DNA of 64,000 nucleotides. It comes from Mycocentrospora acerina. Taxonomy: Eukaryota; Ascomycota; Dothideomycetes; Pleosporales. Numbering within the stretch: the first letter of the stretch is position 1; each line of letters starts with the position of its first letter. Where the stretch lies: positions 215,001 through 279,000 of the forward strand of contig JAKUHH010000151.1 of assembly GCA_022701365.1 (NCBI GenBank), given 5' to 3'. Shown here piece after piece: positions 22,673 to 34,151 of the stretch. The notes below the pieces were generated by a model. The model ran no database searches and was not told where the DNA came from. It was given only the letters and a program-made list of their open reading frames with translations. The position numbers were made by a program, and so were the translations under genes.

Positions 22673-24309
22673 AACTGCGGCTGCCGGTGATGGTCAGGAG
22701 AGAGGAGTGGTGGTGATGGATATGGCCAAAGGCTAGCAGTGACGGTGAAGCTGAGACGGAGAAGTAGGGATTCTAGAGATTTTCAAAGGCTAGGATAGGG
22801 TAGGATGTAGGGGTGTGATGGATTCAGCCAGCCGGGCTAGAGGGGTATCAATGGAGAAGACGATTGAGGTAGAACAGGGAGTGTAGAAACTGGTGGTCGG
22901 TGTGTTGGCAGAGGACGATAGGGGGTATAAGACCTGGGGAGGGGGCGGCTGGAGACGAAATGGGTGACGACATGGCGGCGCAGGTGGCAGGCGGGCGTCT
23001 ACAAGCATGAAGGCACGACGACGAACTAACTGTGGTGCTTTCCTCGCGATACTCGCAAGTAAGGTTGGGCTAGTGTGGAGAGCCGTTTGGAAGGGTCGAT
23101 GGAGCACCAATCTGCGATGCATCCTGGCCGTAGATCGTTTGTCACCCATGTAAACATGGCCGTGGAATGCGGCTCAGTTGATCGGATACAGGGTTGCAAG
23201 CACCATATCGAGACGTCAGTGGGAGGCACTAGCAACGGGACGGCATGTTTTGGGCAACTCTAGACACTGGTAGATTGCAGAAGCGTGCTGTGGCTGTTGC
23301 AACGAGCATGGCGTCTGGGTCACCATGACGATCTTGTACGTGTCGCTTGGCTCGCTTTGGAAAGCCTCGACGGTTGTACGATGCTAGCCTCAACGTCTAT
23401 TGCAGTCCTCGCGTGGAGTTGCTGTCCCACCACGGGCACAGGTGCAGGTGGCGGAGTCGCCCTGCCTGGCAGTCAGCCGTACGCTGTGCCATGCAGAAAA
23501 CAAGAGTCAAGGACAGCGGCAGTCGTTGTTGTCGTCGTGGCCAATGCTGTGCAGTCCTTGTGGAAATCATACGGTACTACAACTAGTTGTACTACGCATG
23601 CACTCGGGGTGTGGGGATTCCACGTGCATGCATGCCATGTACACCACAGGCTGGCCCGGTCCACAGAGCAGGCTGGGGGCGTGCATGACACCAACAGGCC
23701 TGTCTGTGGCGCCTCAGCAAGAGGAATCTCGAGCGAACGAGGGGGGCGTATATAGTTGTATATATATGTGTGTGTGTGTGTGTGCTCTGGATCCTGGCAA
23801 TGGGCCAGTGACCAAGCGACCAAATGACGCACGTTGACGGATGCGCGTCCGCGGGCCAGAGCGCCTTAGCTGGCGGCGGGCATGGCCTACCGTCGGCGGG
23901 ACACTACGACGACAAACGCAACTGTGCACGCGTTGGGGCTCTGTCAACGTCCACCCTTGGCTCTCTTCTTTGGTCAGGCTGCCGAGTGGCTATTGTTGTT
24001 GCTACTGCAGTCGTCGTGCTGTCGCCTGGTTGCCGTGTTACTAGTTGCTCGCACTGTGCAGTGCACGTCTGTCTGTCTAGGCATTGCATCGTCCCCCACC
24101 GTCGCATCACGGCATCATTGATCATACGACATCGCCCACGCCTGATGCCTGACGCCTGACACCTGCACCTGCCCCAACATAATCCAACACAACACAGCAC
24201 ACCACAACACCACCCAGCTACTTCCATGCCTTGATCGCACCACTTCTCCAGCACATCTTGCTGCCCGCCTCTCTTGCGCCCGCAGCCTCGCCGCCGCCCG
24301 CCCGCCAGT
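22673..24309. promoter_or_regulatory. divergent upstream region of aquaporin and RING ligase genes
   Basis: 1.6 kb between opposing starts. A run of alternating TA then (TG)n lies at about 23755-23784. The 24120-24300 part is CA/C-rich leader sequence for the RING ligase. Many ORFs cross it on both strands but none carries a domain. I see no gene. Confidence 0.4.
23768..23784. repeat. (TG)n microsatellite
   Basis: TG dinucleotide run directly after a tatatata stretch, intergenic. Confidence 0.8.
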
Positions 24310-26660
24310 ATGCGCCCGCTCCGCCTGCTTCTCTCGCTGTCCACCACCCTGCTCGCCGTCACGCTGCTCCTTTATGCCACCCTCGGCACACGACACGACC
24401 AGCATCTGGAAAGAGTCCCAGTTCCCCAACACGGCCGTATCAAGACATTCTTTTCCTTTACGTCCCCCAACTCCCTGTTCCCGCCGTCCGCCATCATCAG
24501 CCTCACCGACGACAACTCGACCTTCTTCCTCGCGCGACCCGCCGATTTTGGGCCGCCGCTGCCAAATGAGGGACTGAGTAGCCCGCTCTGGGTTGGCAGT
24601 GGGTTTGGCGATGACATCATGAGCATCGGCGAGCTGGGCTGCAGCGACATCCCGGGTTGGGATGGCAGCAGCAGCCGTCTGGTGAATGTGCCCAAGCCCG
24701 CTATCCGTTCCAGGAATGACGCAAAGGGTTCTCTGGACGAGCAGAAGAATGCACTGAGAGAAAGATCCGTGCGAGGACATGTCGCTGACCGCTCCAAGTC
24801 CGCAACGCAACTCGATGGGACCGACAACCACCTACATCTGCCATTCCAGGACCCTCGAAAAGCCGCGCACGACAAGGAACAGGCGCAGGACCATGCCGAC
24901 ATGCAATTGCTCCAAGAAATTGCTGAGATTACTGGGAAAGTGGTGCTTTTGAGAAGAGGTGGCTGCGGATTCCTGGCAAAAGTAGAGTGGGCTCAAAAAC
25001 GAGGCGGAGTTGCTGTCATAGTCGGTGATGACGTTCGCGGTGGAGCGCTCATCAGAATGTACGCCAAAGGAGACACATCCAACGTCACCATTCCATCTCT
25101 CTTTACTTCCCATACAACAGCCCATTTGCTGTCATCGCTCCTACCATCAAATCCCATCCTCGGTAGCCTCCCACCTGCCGATAACTACAGACCAAGCTCT
25201 CCTAGTGACAAAAATGCTCCACAGGACGACGAGAGGATCGATAGTCAAATTTTCAACACAACAACGTCCACTCCTGCCCCTAATGAGGGGATGGGAAGTC
25301 AGCATATGACAAACGATCCAACATCAGCAGACTTGGAGGAACAAGGCTGGTTCCGTTCGTTGCTCTCTTTATTCGGCATTGGTAATAAGGACCAAACTAC
25401 AAGGACTAGCAGTCAGAGACCTCCCAGCAGCGGAACTCTCGACTGGGTGCAAGCTGAAGATTGGGACAATGAACAGACGCATGTCAGAACAACTTCGGCA
25501 GAATCCGCACTCACCCGTGCTGCTGCTGTAACGCCCGTTCTCAAGCGAGCTGGTAGAAGAAGTGTCACTTCCATCACGGGAGCAAATATCAATCAAGTCA
25601 AGTCACCTGGCGGAGCGGAACCCCATGAAGGGCTCTGGGTTACCCTCACGCCAACAAACGTTTCAACAAGTCCATTTTTCGACACTCTTCTCGTCCTTGT
25701 AGTTAGCCCCTTGGTCACCTTAACCGTTGTGTACGCGCTTCTCCTTCTTCGTTCACGCATAAGACGCCGGCGCTGGAGAGCGCCAAAGTCAGTCGTGGAG
25801 CGCCTACCTGTCAGAACCTACCATACAATCAGCGACTCTTCCTCTTCTTCTTCTTCACCATCCACAGCCTCGGATTCAGCCACACTTACAACACCCCTCC
25901 TACAACGTTCTTCTACCCAACCTACTTCGTCCCTGCCCCGACCACGCTCCCAAACTGAATCTGACCTGCCGGCAACATCTTCATCTACACAACACAGTCC
26001 TCGCAATCGTGAAGAAGAGAAGCGAGAAACAGGACTCGCAGAGTGGCGGCGCCGATACGGTGGCCGGCAAAGAGAATGCGTTGTATGTCTAGACGAGTAC
26101 GAAGATGGCGTCAGCCAGGTCATGAGCTTGCCATGTGGTCATGAATTTCATGCCGAATGCATGTAAGTGCCATTCTTCCATGACGTTACATCTTGATCTA
26201 ACTATTTCTCAGAACACCATGGCTCGTCACACGTCGCAGAACGTGCCCCATCTGCAAAGGCGATGTTGTGCGTTCCCTATCTCAATCTTACCACGACCGT
26301 CTACGCTCTTCTTCGCCAACACGCTCAGCACGACATCTAGAAGACGTGGATGATATTCAAACCCAGGCAATTGAGACTCGTAACGATTCTCCTTCAGCAT
26401 CTCGGCCTGTACCCGTCTCTGACTCTGCACCGGCCGCTTACTCAGACCGCCGTAACGACGATGTCGAGGCCAACTGGTCTGAGGGCGATACACAAGCCTC
26501 AACGCAAGACACTTCGGGAGGCAGAGTCGCCGAAGTGAGTAGTTCCGTGCGCGATCTGAGTTCTACTGTCTCCACTGTCATTTGGCGTGGCGTTGAGGTT
26601 GTCAGAAATTCAACAGGACTTCAGAGGAGAGCACCTGGAGATGTCGACAGAGATCGATGA
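24310..26660 (+). CDS. PA-TM-RING E3 ubiquitin ligase
   Basis: Exons 24310-26162 and 26213-26660 with a 50-nt intron give 766 residues. The N-terminal hydrophobic stretch (LLLSLSTTLLAVTLLLY) is a signal or anchor. The protease-associated domain lies around residue 205-245 (GKVVLLRRGGCGF, RGGVAVIVGDD). A transmembrane helix sits at about 458-480 (LLVLVVSPLVTLTVVYALLLL, shown in part by LVTLTVVYALLLL), followed by a basic stop-transfer IRRRRW. The RING-H2 domain begins at about 590: CVVCLDEY, CGHEFHAEC|I and CPICKGD, with the splice inside it. This architecture matches RNF13/Tul1-like endosomal or Golgi membrane ligases that ubiquitinate membrane cargo. The start is the first ATG; the C-terminal tail is Ser/Asp-rich. 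Confidence 0.93.
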
Positions 26661-28223
26661 ACGGGAATAACCCGTAGCGGTGTTTTGGTTTAGCTGCTAT
26701 TTTAGAGCATTGAGATGGTATATACCCCGGTCAGGGATGGTGGCGTTTTTTTTTTGGTCTTTACACTTACAAGCACCGATGATGGTGCTTGAGGAATAGG
26801 AGTTTTCATAGACAGTAAATTGATTTACGTTTTGCATAGCAGTGCGGGAGCCCCCCTTGCCCATCAAAGTGGCCTCCCCTGGTGGGGTTAATCGATAACT
26901 CCTTCCACGGTCATGTACATCTTAGCTCTCGCTAACTCCGTGCACCCCTATACTCGTTAGCGCTATTTACCAACAACTGGTGCTGTCGAAAACATCTTCA
27001 TTCTGCCAAGGACCCCTCATCGCTCATCACACCACAATTTCCACATTCACTTCGTTGTCGCGTGCGCTGGTAAAACACCTAGCCTTAGCTAACCCCTTGC
27101 TTTAGGAAGCTTACATTCATCCCTGCAGCAGAATCACATTTCCAGAAGCCTAGTGATAGCCGCGGTACTTCGTTGTGCGCCTAGATAAAATCTTCATATA
27201 TACTGCTGCTCTACACAAAAGCAAAATATCGAAGGATTGTTTCATGCTGTTCTATTCAGCTCAAGAACGAGGCGACTTGGAGCGCCGCGGCTAAGCCTTT
27301 TGCAGTTAAATCGCGCTAATGCAGGTCCAGCCCCACGCCACATCATGGAATCAATACAACCTCCCATGAGGAACATGACACCATCTGAATGGGTGAAGGC
27401 GTTGCTTCTGCGAAGCGGCATTGCAAATTCAATTTGAGATTGCTTTTGATAATCATCATCTTCCGACGTTGATCTCCCGCAGAATTAGCCGATTCGCCTC
27501 GTGGCCTTGAACTCTGAAATGGTATTTACCCCTGATGTCCAAGTCACAGATTGTACAAGGGGTGATTATAGCAAGTATAGCTTCTCGAAGATGTGGATGA
27601 GTCTCACATGATGCCCAATATGCCTTCAGTAGATCAGCAGATCAGCAGGACTTTAAACACGCTTCAGGAGCTAGCATGAAGCTCAATCCCGGATGAGATT
27701 TGTGCTCTTAGTTATTTATCCTGAACTTGTTGGTCATGGCAAACTCCAATCTGTAATTGAAGAGAACGGTGGACTGGAAGAGGCGGGGTATTATGTAGTT
27801 TAAGGCTTCAGAAAACCAAAACGCCTTCAGATAGCAACCAACGGTGTTGGCGTCAAAGGGCCACGAATGCAGGTCATTCAGGTGGAAGTATGACCATGTT
27901 AATCGCTAAACCATCTTCCCTGGTCTTCATTGAATGGCTACTAGTGAGAAATGGGCTTATGAGGCGTTCCCTCTACGGCAGCTAGCCACGTTTCGGGCAT
28001 TTTACTACTATTTGCGGAAATATCATCTACCCCAACGACGTAAGATCCAGCCAGCCTCAAAATCTTCATCGCTCGTCCCGCCCTTGGCAACCTTCTCTAA
28101 AGCTGTGATTCACACTACAAAACATGTGGTGCCCCTATCCTAAGAAGGTACACACTCTTTTTTCCTTTCATCTCTTACTTGGTATTTCGCGAAGGCGGAG
28201 CCTACACACTCATTTTTATCAAG
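26661..28223. other. gene-poor intergenic region
   Basis: 1.56 kb with no supported gene. An ATG ORF of 69 codons at 27934-28143 (+) lies just upstream of the repeat protein and could be a chance ORF or part of its leader. The last 80 bp are promoter/leader for the repeat protein gene. Confidence 0.4.
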
Positions 28224-30167
28224 ATGTTGTTCACTTCACTCATTTCAGTGGCAGCACTTCTCAGCGTCTCTAATGCTCTAAACGTTCGAGCATACGGTGA
28301 ATATCCGTCAACTGTCACAACGACGAAAACATGCACCGAAACAGTGAGCGTTCCCGGAAAGACGGTGACAAGCCAGGGCTACTGCGCAGCCCAGACCCAG
28401 ACGGTGTCTCTCCCTGGATTTACGAGGACAGTTACAAACCAAGGATATTGCGCAGCTTCGACGTCGATTTTGACGAGAACCGTTCCTGTCACTACTACCA
28501 TTAGCGCACCAAAGACGACTATCACGACGACAGTTCAAGGCGCCAACGCTACTGTTACAACTACTGTTCGAGGTGCCAATAACACTATCACAACAACAGT
28601 TGGAGGAGCCAATTCCACAGTTACAACTACTATTCGAGGTGCCAACTCGACGATCACGACCACAATCGGAGGTGCCAATGCTACTATCACGTCAACACAG
28701 ACACTGCCTGCTGTGACGACCACCGTTGGAGGATCCAACACGACTGTCACTACCACTCTTAATGGAGCCAACTCCACAATCACAACGACGCAATCGCTGC
28801 CCGTGGTAACCGTCTTTATTGCCAACGCCACTGTTACGAGCACGCAGTTCAATAATGCTACTGTTACAAGCACGCAGTTCAACAACGCCACTGCGACTAT
28901 TACAAGCACTCAAACGCTGCCAGGACTCAACACAACTGTGACAAGCACGCAATTCAATAACGCTACCATCACTAGTACACAGACAGTTCCAGGACTTAAC
29001 GCGACTGTTACGAGCACGCAGTTCAACAACGCTACAGTGACAAGCACGCAGTTTAACAATGCTACTGTTACGAGCACTCAATTCAACAACGCCACTGCGA
29101 CTATCACAAGCACTCAAACACTGCCAGGACTCAACACGACTATTACAAGCACTCAGTTCAACAACGCTACTATCACAAGCACTCAAACAGTACCAGGACT
29201 TAACGCGACTGTCACGAGCACCCAGTTCAATAACGCCACTATCACCTCTACCCAGACACTGCCGGGACTGAACGCAACTGTAACAAGTACGCAATTTGTC
29301 AACGCAACTGTCACAAGCACACAATTCAACAATGCTACAATCACTTCTACCCAAACACTGCCAGGGCTCAACTCGACTGTCACAAGCACACAGTTTGTCA
29401 ACGCCACAGTCACGAGTACACAGTTCAACAATGCTACAATCACCGAGACGACGACACTACCAGTAGAGACGACGACACTCAACTCGACGATGACAAGCAC
29501 AGAATTTGTCAATGCCACAGTCACGACTACGCAATTCAACAATGCTACAATTACTCAGACAACGACACTACCAGTAGAGACGACAACACTCAACTCAACA
29601 ATTACAACAACTCAAACCTTACCTGCCGTCAACGTGACGGTGACGACGACACAATCTACGACAACCACTCTCCCGGCTGAAACTATAACCTCGACCCAAA
29701 ACTTCACCATGACCGCTACCCAGAGCGTCACTTCAACAACTACATCCCTCGTGGCACCAGCATGCACAGGGGCCGTTGGTTCTTTTGTGCCCGCTTCCTC
29801 GTGGATCGGCCTTGCTGCCGGCGACGCAACCCTTACCACCTCCCCCAACCTGTTCGTACAAATCCGGCCAAGCGCTAATGACCTCCCTCAACGCTTTGCT
29901 CAGGCTATCGCACTCTGCCCCGGCAGCACTTACACTGTAAGCTTTAACGCGGGACGAGGTAGCGTATTTGACGGCACTACATCTACCATACTGCTCGTCG
30001 ACGGTGCTCAAGTGGCAGGCGGTACGTGGAGTGGATCAGCGAACTATCAGACCAGCTTTACCGCTACAAGGTCTGCGACATCACTGGTATTTGAAGTTAG
30101 ATTCTCTGCTCCGAGTACAGCAAAGAGTGTGGGTATTCAGAACTTCATTGTTCGAAAGACGTCCTAG
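28224..30167 (+). CDS. secreted Thr/Asn-rich tandem-repeat surface protein (adhesin- or mucin-like)
   Basis: A single exon of 647 residues. The start is the ATG at 28224, which gives a clean signal peptide (MLFTSLISVAALLSVSNA). Two related Cys-containing blocks follow (TCTETVSVPGKTVTSQGYCAA and VSLPGFTRTVTNQGYCAA, given in part). Next come 10-residue units of the form GANxTxTTTxx, then a long array of NATVTSTQFN units alternating with NATITSTQTLPGLN units: twelve exact TSTQF copies plus TSTEF and TTTQF variants. Nearly every unit carries an N-glycosylation sequon. The last 130 residues form a Cys-pair-containing, beta-rich globular domain (YTVSFNAGRG, LLVDGAQVAGG, FIVRKTS) resembling fungal carbohydrate-binding or adhesin jelly-rolls. 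No GPI signal is present, so wall attachment would be non-covalent or via the C-terminal domain. Function is inferred. Confidence 0.85.
   Translation: MLFTSLISVAALLSVSNALNVRAYGEYPSTVTTTKTCTETVSVPGKTVTSQGYCAAQTQTVSLPGFTRTVTNQGYCAASTSILTRTVPVTTTISAPKTTITTTVQGANATVTTTVRGANNTITTTVGGANSTVTTTIRGANSTITTTIGGANATITSTQTLPAVTTTVGGSNTTVTTTLNGANSTITTTQSLPVVTVFIANATVTSTQFNNATVTSTQFNNATATITSTQTLPGLNTTVTSTQFNNATITSTQTVPGLNATVTSTQFNNATVTSTQFNNATVTSTQFNNATATITSTQTLPGLNTTITSTQFNNATITSTQTVPGLNATVTSTQFNNATITSTQTLPGLNATVTSTQFVNATVTSTQFNNATITSTQTLPGLNSTVTSTQFVNATVTSTQFNNATITETTTLPVETTTLNSTMTSTEFVNATVTTTQFNNATITQTTTLPVETTTLNSTITTTQTLPAVNVTVTTTQSTTTTLPAETITSTQNFTMTATQSVTSTTTSLVAPACTGAVGSFVPASSWIGLAAGDATLTTSPNLFVQIRPSANDLPQRFAQAIALCPGSTYTVSFNAGRGSVFDGTTSTILLVDGAQVAGGTWSGSANYQTSFTATRSATSLVFEVRFSAPSTAKSVGIQNFIVRKTS
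28560..29640 (+). repeat. coding tandem repeats of 30-39 bp within the surface protein
   Basis: Units encode NATVTSTQFN (30 bp) and the longer LPGLN form (39 bp). Copies differ mostly at third codon positions. A higher-order duplication of 204 bp (68 codons) relates 28890-29093 to the sequence starting at 29094. Confidence 0.85.
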
Positions 30168-32321
30168 GTTTCCGCGACTTGTAATCTAAGAGGAATTTGA
30201 ATCATCAACATTACAGGCGGGCTTCGTTCATTCTTGAATTTTCTCTTGTTTCCATTTTTAGTTTTGAAAAATTCTATAGGGGCATGTCAAGTACATGGAA
30301 AACGTCTACTAATACCCATCTCCCCACCACAATCCCCACGATTGGGAAGAACCAATTTTCATTAGTATTCACCCACCACAATCAAACATCCTTAAACTTG
30401 ACATTTCCTTGGTTATCTCCTCCACGGCACCTTTGTGTGTCTGTATATTCGCCGCTCGGCCCTACTTTTTCTTTTTATATTCTCTCCACTTGGATATCGA
30501 CTAGTCGTCCTCGTGCTCGCCAAGGCGATATTGTATTCTATCAACCTATCCACTTTCACACCCGCGATTCGTACGTGCATGGCATGGATGTGGGGGGATA
30601 TGTGAGGGTAGTTTATATCATATGAATCTGATGAATGAAAAACTATGGAACCCACAGCCAGGTCCAGTGTTTGATGCAAAGTCGCTCACAAGGAGACTAG
30701 AATCCAGAGATTGTTAAAAAAAATATGTAAACGACATGATTTCTTTGTGACGTTGATACAAAATGATTATTAATTCTTTGTTCTTATTGTGATATATCTC
30801 CTCAAGGAACTTCTAATCATCATCGGGCAAAAAAATCTGGCATCATCGATGTTCCTACTTATAACTCAATGTAGAATCTATGTCATGTTGCGACTATCCA
30901 TAACGCACCTGCCTAAGTGTGGCTACAAAGACTGACCTGGACACAAGCCTGAATCTAGCGCACAATCAAGTGCTCTTGCTTAGCTTCAGCAGTTTCCCGG
31001 ACTACATACATATTACGCAAAAGGACCGTATAGATTTTCACATGGAACAGCCTGTCAAGCAGAATTCACATGTAAAGTCAAATCAGGAACTGGCGCGGGG
31101 TGTCAAAAGCTTAACCTCTCCGAGGACTGTCCTATACTATGCACTGGAGCATACAATGTATGTCCAAACAAGAAATATAAACTGCAGTCTGCAGCACATT
31201 GCTTTTGAGCACACCGGCTTCGTTGTCGTATACCAGCCACGTTTTGCCACGAGAGGGGCGTGTGTCTTCGGAACTTAGCTTTATCAGCCCCGTTTGTTAG
31301 GATTGCAGATCATTGTGTAAATACATATATATATATATATATATTAGTTTTTGCATGGACATTCCCCACAGTTCAGTGGCGCTCGCGGCGTCATTACAGA
31401 TATTTGGGGTGGCTTGTGCTGCAATGTCAATACGTCACGTGAAAGGAGTGACATGAAACGCAGCTTATCAGACTAGCATGTACACAAATCTTTGCTTGCT
31501 ACAGGAGGGAGAGAAAAAAGCATGTTCTATAACAGTAGTCTTTCGGAATGACGTGGTCTTGAAAGGATAAGCTTGTGCACTATCATGGAATCGTCTTCGA
31601 TTGTGAACTTTGAATTGGCAATCCAACCCTACGACAAAATTATTCAAATGTTCCGTACGGCTGGTTTCCAGGTGGCAAAACTAACCTCTATAGCTCTCCC
31701 TTTTTATACCACATACAATATGCCATGTCTCAAGCGAATGTCTCTTTCTAAATGCCTTTTTAAGCATAAAGGCTCTGGTAACGATATCGCGGCTAAGCAC
31801 ATCCTTGCCTAATGTCCTCATAGTATGGGCGGCATTCGCCGCTTGGGTTGCTGTATCCGCATTTCTGTATTCCCAACGACTTACACTAGTGCTGTCGAGT
31901 CATGCAGAGGCTGGGTAATATAGACAACGTGAGTAGTATGTCGTGGTCTTCCGAAAAAGCAATTTGATTGCGTTAGAGTTTGTTTTTCATGGCTGGAATT
32001 GAAAGGAGCATCGAACCGATGAAATCGAAGCGTGCTGGACTTTTTTTTTACCTGACTCAGTGGGTCTTGCTGGGTCGTGATGTGGCTGGCAATATTTCTT
32101 GCGAGTAGCGGTCGTGGAAGGGGTGAAGGGGATCAAGAAGGAAAAAGTAATTGTGACGTTAAACTAGGAGCTCTCTATTGACGTCACAACAAGTTTACAG
32201 TAGATGCCTCCAGGAACATTCGGGGTATAGATTGATCCCACTACGATTACGCTCTTCGCTAAATCCGAATATTTCAACGCGTACCAATACAAAGCTTTAA
32301 AAAAATTGAAGAATGCAAACC
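30168..32321. other. gene-poor, AT-rich intergenic region
   Basis: 2.15 kb. It contains a (TA)n run at 31325-31344. The ORFs at 30919-31278 and 31573-31812 (+) open with GTG or TTG and have no domain; the second has an internal ATG at 31585 giving 75 residues. I support no gene here. Confidence 0.4.
31325..31344. repeat. (TA)n microsatellite
   Basis: About ten TA dinucleotides, intergenic. Confidence 0.85.
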
Positions 32322-32864
32322 CTAATAGTAAGTATGCTTCTTAAGCCCTATCATACCTCTCCCATCTTCTTTGATCCTAACAATCGCTTTCTCGTGCTCC
32401 AACCAGTCTAAACTCCCCACACCCCCTGCTAAATCCGGGTTTCCCCCTACCATCGAAATACTGTTTGTAGTCTTACTCCCAACCTCTTTTTTCCCAGTGA
32501 TAGTCTTGTTGGTTGTCCCACTTGCCGTGCACTTGATAGCCTGAAAGCTGGGCAAGCCTGATCCAACACCAGGGAATCCGAGTGTCTGAATCTCATCTGT
32601 GCAGTCGAATTTCTTGTACAGCACGCAATTACCGCCTGGGTCGGGACCGATGGATTTGGCTGCACCGGCGATGATGCATTTGTCTTCGGGGGGTCGCCAT
32701 GCGCAGTTTCCACCAAAGTCGGTACCGTCGCAGACGTAGACTGCGCCTGGAAGGCCACGCTTCTGAAGACTGGGCCGCGCTATTGATGGGGTAAAGAGGA
32801 GCGTAAGAAGGAAAAGTATGGCGAAGTAAAAGGTTGGTATTACGGGTTTCGTGAAATTTGGCAT
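32322..32864 (-). CDS. small secreted Cys-containing protein, crystallin-like; candidate effector
   Basis: A single exon of 180 residues. The signal peptide is clear (FYFAILFLLTLLFTPSIA) and is followed by a dibasic LQKR site that Kex2 could cleave, leaving GLPGAVYVC. The mature part has VYVCDGTDFGGNCAW, KCIIAGAAKSIGPDPGGNCVLY and FDCTDEIQTLGFPG. The G-G-x-C / aromatic pattern resembles fungal secreted beta/gamma-crystallin-like (Greek-key) proteins, and the Cys residues are likely paired. The last 60 residues are polar and of unclear role. Such proteins are common among plant-associated Dothideomycetes and are often listed as candidate effectors. No activity can be assigned. The gene stands alone in a gene-poor stretch. 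Confidence 0.8.
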   Translation of the reverse strand: MPNFTKPVIPTFYFAILFLLTLLFTPSIARPSLQKRGLPGAVYVCDGTDFGGNCAWRPPEDKCIIAGAAKSIGPDPGGNCVLYKKFDCTDEIQTLGFPGVGSGLPSFQAIKCTASGTTNKTITGKKEVGSKTTNSISMVGGNPDLAGGVGSLDWLEHEKAIVRIKEDGRGMIGLKKHTYY

Positions 32865-34151
32865 GGTGGGTATCTTGCAAGGTCGTGATTAAGAATTATA
32901 CCTATGAGGTATCGTGATGTGTTTCCAGGTGAGATGAACTAGAACTGCGACGCCAGGAACTGTAATGCAACGTATTAGTACCCCTCACACAGAACGGGTG
33001 GAGATTGTGTGGTTGTGGAATCTGTCTGCACAACCGCCACTAATCCCTCAAAGTAGAGACAAGGCTGCGGTCCATGACAAAACGAAGAAGCAAACATACC
33101 TCTGAACTATTGAAGCCCTGCCTATGGACAGAGAGCAGTTTTGTTGTATTTGCCTCGCCGTAAGCTCATCCGGGAAAATTGCACATATATGGTGACCAGC
33201 TCCATTATTGCGCAGACACAAACTAGTTATCCACCGAATGGCAGACCATGAGCATACAATTTAGGATTTTTAAATTTTATTTCGGGCGACACACGAAATT
33301 TGACAGAGACTGGGAACGAGGATATGGGGAAGTAATATGGATGAGCCGCTTGATGCTGACCACTTAAACGATTGTGAAACATGGAGTCGGATCGTGCTGC
33401 GACCCCTTTCGTTGCAGCTGTATCCCTGTAACAGGTGATACCCAACAGCTTTAAATTTACAAACTGGGGTAAGATTGCGTCCCCCTGGCTGGGCTTGTTT
33501 ATGTGTTACCTACCAAGATGTCGGTTGTGAGAGGTTCTGTCGTCACTTGACAGCTGTGACAGGAGGAGATCGGCTCTGATCGACAGGTACAGATCCCACG
33601 ATATCGAAGAGTGCTTCGTATACTATAAATGCCATCCTATTTGGCCGTTATTATGTCTTGCAACTTTTGTGCCGACGTCAATGCTGGCCGGAACTCACTC
33701 ACGTGACCAGTATTATGTTCCCAAGTTCTTCAAAGGTGAAATTATTGCAAAATTCACAGATTGCGCTTTCATCTTGAAGACATTCAAGTGTTACTAGATC
33801 ACTAGTGATACAGAAGTTGGATTGATGCGCGTCTCGGATCAGCAAACATGATGTTTTGCGCTAACCAACTCAAGACATGACCACAAATGTTGGCTTTAAA
33901 GTTCACCGAGACTTGAAGTCAATGATAGTACATAGAGATTGTGGGAAACATTTGTGATCAAAAATTTGATTTTGGAATCATATATATATATATATAAGAA
34001 TAAAACATAATCTATTCGTGGTCATCCAAGCTATGGTCTTTTTCGTGATGGTCGTTTCAACACATGGTATCAAATCTACAACACTCCTGTCATCAAAGTC
34101 CGTTCGTTACATGCTATCTTCTTGCTGTACGTTCGATCAAAACTCAATAAA
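32865..34151. other. intergenic, AT-rich, no supported gene
   Basis: 1.29 kb between the small secreted protein and the metalloprotease. A (TA)n run lies at 33979-33996. ORFs are short and unsupported. Confidence 0.4.
33979..33996. repeat. (TA)n microsatellite
   Basis: Nine TA dinucleotides in AT-rich intergenic DNA downstream of the metalloprotease gene. Confidence 0.8.

Noticed and set aside
28535..29542. Long minus-strand ORFs opposite the repeat protein
   Set aside because: Period-matched shadows of the tandem repeat; the plus frame has the signal peptide and globular end.
31980..32040. Possible tRNA B-box (ggttcgatgct on the minus strand)
   Set aside because: Does not match the full B-box and no A-box or cloverleaf can be drawn around it.
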